Shown: piece after piece, positions 46,433 through 48,331 of the stretch
Layout of the letters: every line of letters starts with the position of its first letter
Numbering within the stretch: position 1 is the stretch's first letter
DNA from: an uncultured archaeon
GTDB lineage: Archaea; Thermoproteota; Nitrososphaeria_A; Caldarchaeales; Wolframiiraptoraceae
Length of the DNA: 48,331 nucleotides
Assembly (NCBI GenBank): GCA_937974645.1
Contig: CALJVH010000012.1
Coordinates: forward strand, 1-48,331
Direction of reading: 5' to 3'
Translations under genes and position numbers: made by a program
Notes under the pieces: generated by a model
What the model was told of the DNA's origin: nothing
The model's database searches: none
What the model saw: only the letters and a program-made list of their open reading frames with translations

Positions 46433-47149
46433 CTATGCCACCTTCACAAGCCTCTCGAAGACCTCCTCAAGGTTTTCGGCTTGATATTTTCTCTTCAGCT
46501 CCTCAGGTCTGCCATCCGTGATGATCCTCCCACCGCTTATGAAAGCTATCCGGTCACAAAGATACTCTATCTCGAGCATATTATGACTTGAGACTATTAC
46601 CGTCGCGCCGCTCTCCCTAACGAACCTCCTTATCCTGTCTCTGATGTGCACGGCGTGGAGGACATCTAAGCCGGCAGTTGGCTCGTCAAGTATCACGACC
46701 CTAGGCCTCAGCATCAGTATTGCAGCAAGCATTATCCTCCGCTTCATTCCCTTGCTATAAGATCCCATCGGCTTTCTCAGGGCATCGCCAAGCCCCGCGA
46801 TTCCAATACCATCCTCGACGCATTTTCGATCCTTACCATAAGCTCCAGCCATAAGGCTGAGGAATTCCAGGCCTGTTAGGTGGCGATAGACTCCAGCATC
46901 TTCTGGAAGATACGCGATGTTCTTTCTAACTTCGTCGGGCTCATCCTTGACGCTGTGACCCATTATGAGGGCGTCACCAGCGTCAGGCCTGAGAATCGTC
47001 GCAAGGATTCTAAGCGTTGTCGTCTTACCAGCGCCATTCGGCCCTATCAACCCAAAGACCTCAGATCGCTTAACTTCAAATGAGATTCCCTTCAAGACCT
47101 CATTACTTCCAAACCTCTTAACGAGACCGCAGGCTACAACCGCGTTCAA
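46433..47149 (-). CDS. ABC transporter ATP-binding protein (NatA-like)
   Basis: GLIGPNGAGKTTTLRILATIL..YSKGMKRRIMLAAILMLRPRVVILDEPTAGLD. Confidence 0.94.
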   Translation of the reverse strand: MNAVVACGLVKRFGSNEVLKGISFEVKRSEVFGLIGPNGAGKTTTLRILATILRPDAGDALIMGHSVKDEPDEVRKNIAYLPEDAGVYRHLTGLEFLSLMAGAYGKDRKCVEDGIGIAGLGDALRKPMGSYSKGMKRRIMLAAILMLRPRVVILDEPTAGLDVLHAVHIRDRIRRFVRESGATVIVSSHNMLEIEYLCDRIAFISGGRIITDGRPEELKRKYQAENLEEVFERLVKVA

Positions 47150-47193
47150 CCCGCCTCCTCCCGGCGCCCTTCTTCATCACCCTACATCCTCGT

Positions 47194-48138
47194 TTAAGGC
47201 TTAAGCTTGCGCCAGTCACCTTTAACCTCGGGCTCACCCGAAATTCTTCTTAAATAATTATGCGCCGATAACGCCGCTATAGCTCCCTGGGCTGCCGCTA
47301 TCACAGCCTGCTTATATGGTAGGTCGCAGACATCCCCGGCGGCAAAGACCCCCTCCCTACTAGTCTTGCCAAGCCTATCCGTCACTATCTCCCCGCGCTC
47401 ATTTAGCTCGATGAATCCCTTGATCCAGCTGGTATCCGCTGCGTATCCAAGCTCGACGAAAACCCCATCCACCTCCAGCTCCACCCGCTCCCCGCTATCG
47501 AGCCTCCTCAGAATCAGCCTCCTAACCACGGCGTCGCCAGCCACCTCCTCAACCCTCACGCCCAGCATCACCTCCGCGCCCAGCTCGCGCAACCCCCTCA
47601 AGATCCGGTCATCCTCCTCAGGCCGCCCGGAGTAGACTACGTAAACCTGATTACCGTAGCTCCTGAGTATCGAGACGGCCTCATGAGCCTGCTCACCCCA
47701 CCCAATCACCGCCACCCGCCTACCCCTGTATAATGGGGCATCGCAGATAGCGCAGTAGCTTATCCCCCTGCCGGCGAACACGTCCTCGCCCGGAGCCCCC
47801 ATCTTCCTCGGCTTCTTTCCCACCGCTAGAATCAGCGTCCGCCCCTCATACTCACCACCCCTACACCTGGCCTTGAAGCCGCCCTTGACCTCCTCGATGC
47901 CGACCGCTTCATCATAGATTACCTCGCCGCCGAACTCCTTAGCCTGCTCCAAAATGCTATTCGCGAGCTCGAACCCTGATACCGGCGGCGAGGCCGGAAA
48001 ATTCTCTATTCTAGGGGCTGTTAAGAGCTGGCCGCCTATATCCATCGTGATTATTAGAGTCTTCATGCCTTGCCTAGCAGCGTAGAGCGCGGCCGTAAGC
48101 CCAGCAACACCACCGCCTATGATTAGAGCGTCATACAT
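47194..48138 (-). CDS. trxB: Thioredoxin reductase
   Basis: ALIIGGGVAGLTAALYAARQGMKTLIIT..GISYCAICDAPLYRGRRVAVIG..GVFAAGDVCDLPYKQAVIAAAQGAIAAL. Confidence 0.93.
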   Translation of the reverse strand: MYDALIIGGGVAGLTAALYAARQGMKTLIITMDIGGQLLTAPRIENFPASPPVSGFELANSILEQAKEFGGEVIYDEAVGIEEVKGGFKARCRGGEYEGRTLILAVGKKPRKMGAPGEDVFAGRGISYCAICDAPLYRGRRVAVIGWGEQAHEAVSILRSYGNQVYVVYSGRPEEDDRILRGLRELGAEVMLGVRVEEVAGDAVVRRLILRRLDSGERVELEVDGVFVELGYAADTSWIKGFIELNERGEIVTDRLGKTSREGVFAAGDVCDLPYKQAVIAAAQGAIAALSAHNYLRRISGEPEVKGDWRKLKP

Positions 48139-48194
48139 CGTGGAATGATTATTCGGCGGAACCTATAAAGCATCCTCCAAAGCCTTAGAAAAAG

Positions 48195-48331
48195 ATGGAA
48201 TTGAGCTCGAGGGCAACCCTCATCCCCAAGATCGCGTTGAAGCTCGCGGCCGCGGCAGCACTAGCCATACTAGTCTACTACGCTTACGAGGGCATCCCAG
48301 CCGCCCTATCAGCCTCGCCGATCTTCGCAAC
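48195..48331 (+). CDS. Start of a membrane-associated ORF, truncated by window end
   Basis: MELSSRATLIPKIALKLAAAAALAILVYYAYEGIPAALSASPIFA.., open to the edge. Confidence 0.5.
   Translation, partial: MELSSRATLIPKIALKLAAAAALAILVYYAYEGIPAALSASPIFA

Noticed and set aside
1-48331. CRISPR arrays, IS elements, prophage genes and tRNA genes
   Set aside because: Looked for regular repeats, transposase/integrase motifs and T-loop sequences; none seen, although a short or intron-split tRNA could be missed by eye.

Overview
The window comes from a gene-dense, moderately GC-rich archaeal chromosome. Its gene content (mevalonate kinase/IPK, ESCRT-III/CdvB, RpoD/RpoN, L18e, FBP aldolase/phosphatase) suggests a thermophilic TACK-like lineage, but this was not tested. 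Positions 1 to about 3610 hold most of a 23S rRNA gene on the minus strand, cut by the left edge. No 16S lies next to its 5' end. The rest is mostly housekeeping genes: guaB-purA-purB, a split rpoD-L18e-L13-S9-rpoN-eno-S2 locus, proS/tpiA/eIF2B-like/pyk, asd/lysC/ACT/hom, and FBP aldolase/phosphatase. The standout region is the 23S gene. At the H69-H71 junction, two introns of apparently different splicing classes are separated by a 15-nt micro-exon (CUUAAGGUAGCCAAA, E. coli 1924-1938). The first looks like a group I intron at L1923: P1 with a U.G pair at the splice site, a terminal G, a GAAGAUAUGGUCC P7-like motif, and a LAGLIDADG endonuclease ORF. The second is a ~199-nt ORF-less intron with bulge-helix-bulge (BHB)-like ends. 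A third, ~436-nt insertion sits in a domain I hairpin and carries a decayed LAGLIDADG gene missing from the ORF list. Secondary observations include a BP74-like protein, a repeated upstream element, a degenerate MobA-like protein, an ABC ATPase pseudogene and a few candidate structured intergenic regions. All calls were made by reading the sequence; no alignments or folding programs were run.
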